A DNA stretch of 64,000 bases from Rhineura floridana (Eukaryota; Chordata; Lepidosauria; Squamata; Rhineuridae). The notes beneath the pieces are model-generated. The model was not told where the DNA came from. It saw nothing but the letters and a program-made list of their open reading frames with translations, and did no database searches. Positions 61,024 to 64,000 of this stretch are shown here, in pieces. The stretch is taken from the NCBI RefSeq assembly GCF_030035675.1, contig NC_084493.1:23599822-23663821 (forward strand). Reading direction: 5' to 3'. The translations under genes were made by a program, and so were the position numbers. Position 1 is the stretch's first letter; each line of letters opens with the position of its first letter.

Positions 61024-64000
61024 CTGTGCTTCCCTTGGATTTTAAATACCCAGAGCCTGACCCCAGTCCAGAATTTCCACCTGGGAAAATAAAGAGGGAG
61101 AGGAAAAATGTTGCACCACCAAGAGTAGATACTAGGAACGGTCGGGGTGGCAGCGTAGAAGAGCCGTGGAGGACATCGGCCCGGCGGCGGTGGGAGCGCC
61201 GCGGAGGGCAGCCAGGCTCTGGGTGCGGCCCAGCAACCGAAGGAAGATTGTCATCTTTATTATTGCCACCACTGCCAAGACTAGGACTACTTGTGTTGAT
61301 TTTGGGCTGATTTTGACTGTGGGGATGTATGGATGTGTGGATGTGCGGTTGTGGGGGAATTGTAATGATTTTTAATTTTAATTTTAATTTAATTTAGCAG
61401 TATCAGAGTGTTAGAGGCGGGTCTCCGGCTCATTATTGTTTTAGGGTGGGTGGCCTGTCTGATTGGCGGACAGGGACAGGGGCATGTGCAAGTCAGGGGG
61501 GGATGTGACAGGGAGGGTGAGGGGCCAAACTATAGAAAGAGTGGGTGGCAGACGCTGGAATGGTACTGTTGGCAGACCATGCCAGATGAGGGGAACACGG
61601 GATAGATGTGTAATACCCATCCCATGTTCCGGTTCTGTTCAGAACCAGACGACAACTGGGGGATGCAGGATTCCTACCGACCTTCGATTGTTGTTGTGTA
61701 ATGCCAGGTCTGTAGTACAAAAAAATCACATATCCATGATATAATCTTGGATGGGCAAGCAGACCTGGCATGTATTACGGAGACCTGGCTGGATGAGGCC
61801 TCAGCTCCCATTCTTGAGGCCATGTGTCCGCCGGGTTTCCGTTATGCACAACAACCGAGGGCGGGGAGGGGGTGTGGCAGTCATCTATCGTGAGTCTCTA
61901 GTTTTTACCAGACCTCCTCTTCATAGGGCTAAGTTTGTTGACTGCATGTACTGGAGGTTGGGCCCAAAGGGCAGTTTGGGGATCCTGCTTGTGTACCGCC
62001 CACCCCGCTGCACAGCAGACTCCCTGGCTGAGGTGCTAGAGATGGTCTCGGCTGTGCGTGCGTTGTCCCCAGAGCTGTTAATTCTCGGTGACTTCAATGT
62101 ATATGCTGAGGCCACTCTCGTAGGAGCCCCTCGGGATTTCCTGGAAACCATGGCTTCCTGGGAACTGCACCTTAGTAATATTGGGCCCACCCATGTAGCC
62201 GGTCATGCTCTCGACCTTATATTTGTCCTGGGAGGGGAGGGAAGTGTTCTGAAGTTGGGGGTGGCTTCTTCCACCCCTGTGTCATGGTCAGACCACTATC
62301 TGGTAAATATAGACTTCTCGATACCACACACCCTCCGTAGGGGAAAAGGACCTATTAGAATGGTCCGCCCCAGACGCCTAATGGATCCAGAAGGATTCCT
62401 GACTGCGCTTGGGGAATTGGAACCTGCTGAAGGCCGCACGGTCGATACCCTGGTGATGGAGTGGAATGAGGGGATCACCAGGGCTCTGGACCGCGTGGCG
62501 CCGAAACGTCCTCTCCCCCTGAACAGAACTCAGTTAGCACCTTGGTATACTCCACGGTTGCGAAATCTGAGACAGGAGGTGAGACAACTAGAACGCCGGT
62601 GGCGGAAATCCCGTTCCGAAGATGTCCGGACACTGGTTAGAGCAGCAGTAACTGCCTACCAAGTGGCAATAAAGGCAGAAAAGAAGAGGTTCTTTGCTGC
62701 CTCTATTGCGTCCGCAGAGTGCTGTCCCAGGAGGTTGTTCCAAGTGGTCCAAAGCCTGGTCGGTCCAGTTGCTCAGGAACCCTTGGAACAGTCTAAGGCC
62801 TCCTGTGACAAATTAGCAAAGCACTTTGCCGACAAAATCGAACATTTACGGAGCTCAATTCCGTACGCCGTGGACACAGTAAATGAAACAGAGTTGGCCA
62901 GTTGCAATCCGGTCAAATGGGATCGGTTTCGACCTCTTCCTTCTGAGGATGCGGACAAGGTGCTCTCGACTGTGAAGCCTACCACCTGTCTAACTGATCC
63001 TTGCCCATCGTGGCTCCTTGTGAGCTGCAAAGAGAAATTGGGCGAGGGGATTAAGGCGGTAGTCAATGCATCCTTGGAGGAGGGTGTAATGCCATTAGCA
63101 CTCAAGGAGGCAATTGTAAAGCCCATCTTAAAGAAGTCCTCCTTGGATCCCCAAGTTTTTAATAACTTTCGCCCAATTTCGAATCTACCATTCCTGGGCA
63201 AGGTCATTGAGCAAGTGGTGGCTAATCAGTTGTCGACACACTTGGATGAAACGGATTATTTGGATCCATACCAATCAGGTTTCAGGACTGGACATGGAAC
63301 TGAAACAGCATTGGTCGCTCTGGTTGATGGTATGAGGAGGGCATTAGATAGGGGAGAATTCACCTTTCTTGTCCTCCTCGATCTCTCAGCGGCTTTTGAT
63401 ACTGTCGACCACAGTATCCTTTTACATCGCCTGGAGGAATCGGGAATAGGAGGCACTGTACTACGGTGGTTCCATTCCTTTCTTTCTGACAGGCATCAAC
63501 AGGTAGCATTGGGGGAGGAGGTTTCAGACCCTTGGCCTCTCAATTGTGGTGTGCCACAGGGCTCTATCCTCTCTCCCATGCTATTTAATATCTACATGAA
63601 GCCGCTGGGGACAATCATCAGGAGATTTGGTCTGCAGTGTCACCAATATGCGGATGACACTCAGCTCTATCTAAATCTTCACCAGAGTCTGCTGTGGAGA
63701 CCATGTCCAAGTACCTGGAATCCGTGAGTGGATGGATGGGAAGGAACAGGCTGAAGTTGAATCCTGATAAGACTGAGGTGCTACTCGTGGGAGACAAGGG
63801 AAGGCTGGGAGATGTTGACCTGGTGTTCGACGGGGTGAAATTGCCCCTGAAGGACCAGGTCCGCAGCCTTGGGGTTGTTCTTGATTCCAAGCTGTCCATG
63901 GAGGCTCAGATTTCGGCAGTGAGCCGGGCAGCTTGGTATCAATTACACCTCATTCGTAGACTGCAGCCCTACCTTCCTGCTCATCAGCTCCCACTGGTGG
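61024..64000 (+). mobile_element. L2 LINE, young-looking, runs off the window
   Basis: A GC-rich leader (CpG-dense near 61138-61230, GGCCCGGCGGCGGTGGG), then ORF2 endonuclease and RT up to the window end. The 5' boundary is uncertain and the 3' end is outside. Only about three frameshifts are visible, far fewer than in the L2 fragments at 17.2, 23.3 and 34.9 kb. Confidence 0.8.
61696..64000 (+). pseudogene. L2 ORF2 (endonuclease and RT), partial at window edge
   Basis: LINE replication enzyme. Endonuclease: LLLCNARSVVQKN, ACITETWLDEASA, GRGGGVAVIYRES, LLVYRPP, LILGDFNVYAE, THVAGHALDLIF, SWSDHYLV. Linker rich in Arg/Lys (RQLERRWRKSRSED). RT: NNFRPISNLPFLGKVIEQ, DPYQSGFRTGHGTETAL, LLDLSAAFDTVDHSIL (63374-63420), NCGVPQGSILSPMLFN, QYADDTQLYL (63645-63675), then NRLKLNPDKTEVLLVGD and RSLGVVLDSKLSMEAQ up to 64000. 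Frameshifts near 61735, 61850 and 63685 are the only breaks seen. All catalytic motifs remain. C-terminus and tail are off-window; compare the L2 end at 36364-36896. Confidence 0.85.

Overview
The window looks like repeat-packed intergenic DNA from a reptile, most likely a squamate (lizard). This is inferred from repeat content: BovB-type RTE, CR1, L2 and recent L1 LINEs occur together with tRNA-Ala-headed SINEs and many short hAT-like, Tigger-like and palindromic elements. I see no host protein-coding exon, no genuine tRNA or rRNA gene and no CRISPR array. Nearly every credible reading frame belongs to a LINE.

Layout. 1-560 is the end of a fossil LTR. 1628-16756 is a nested stack: LINE B (target duplication AGCTATTGC) carries LINE A inside its ORF1 (about 2979-9548), a 1,055-bp hAT-type element further along ORF1 (9803-10857), and an antisense ORF1-only L1 inside its ORF2 (13712-15860). 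16.8-41.3 kb holds decayed L2, CR1 ends, SINEs, one solo LTR inside a Tigger-like element and many short TIR elements, with low-copy stretches between. 41331-46231 is LINE C, the best preserved member of the A/B/C group, bounded by a perfect 12-bp duplication. 46.2-61 kb holds an antisense CR1, a BovB with an inverted 5' part, SINEs split by hAT insertions, and inverted-repeat structures. From about 61.0 kb to the window end lies a young-looking L2 running off the edge.

The most interesting signal is in LINEs A, B and C. These are diverged members of one family (ORF1 with an RRM-like block, then endonuclease and reverse transcriptase, most like the I/Vingi part of the LINE tree; the clade is not certain). 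In all three, ORF1 and ORF2 lie in one reading frame separated by a single TGA followed by C (TGA CAA, TGA CTA, TGA CAA). In A and C there is no ATG between that stop and the first endonuclease motif. This suggests ORF2 is made as an ORF1-ORF2 fusion by stop-codon readthrough. B and C also end a few bases after AATAAA with no poly(A) tail.

The second notable item is the antisense L1 at 13712-15860: a 5' leader, an intact ORF1 with internal tandem duplications, a 3' UTR and poly(A), but no ORF2, between exact 17-bp duplications. It resembles the HAL1-type (ORF1-only) derivatives known in mammals.
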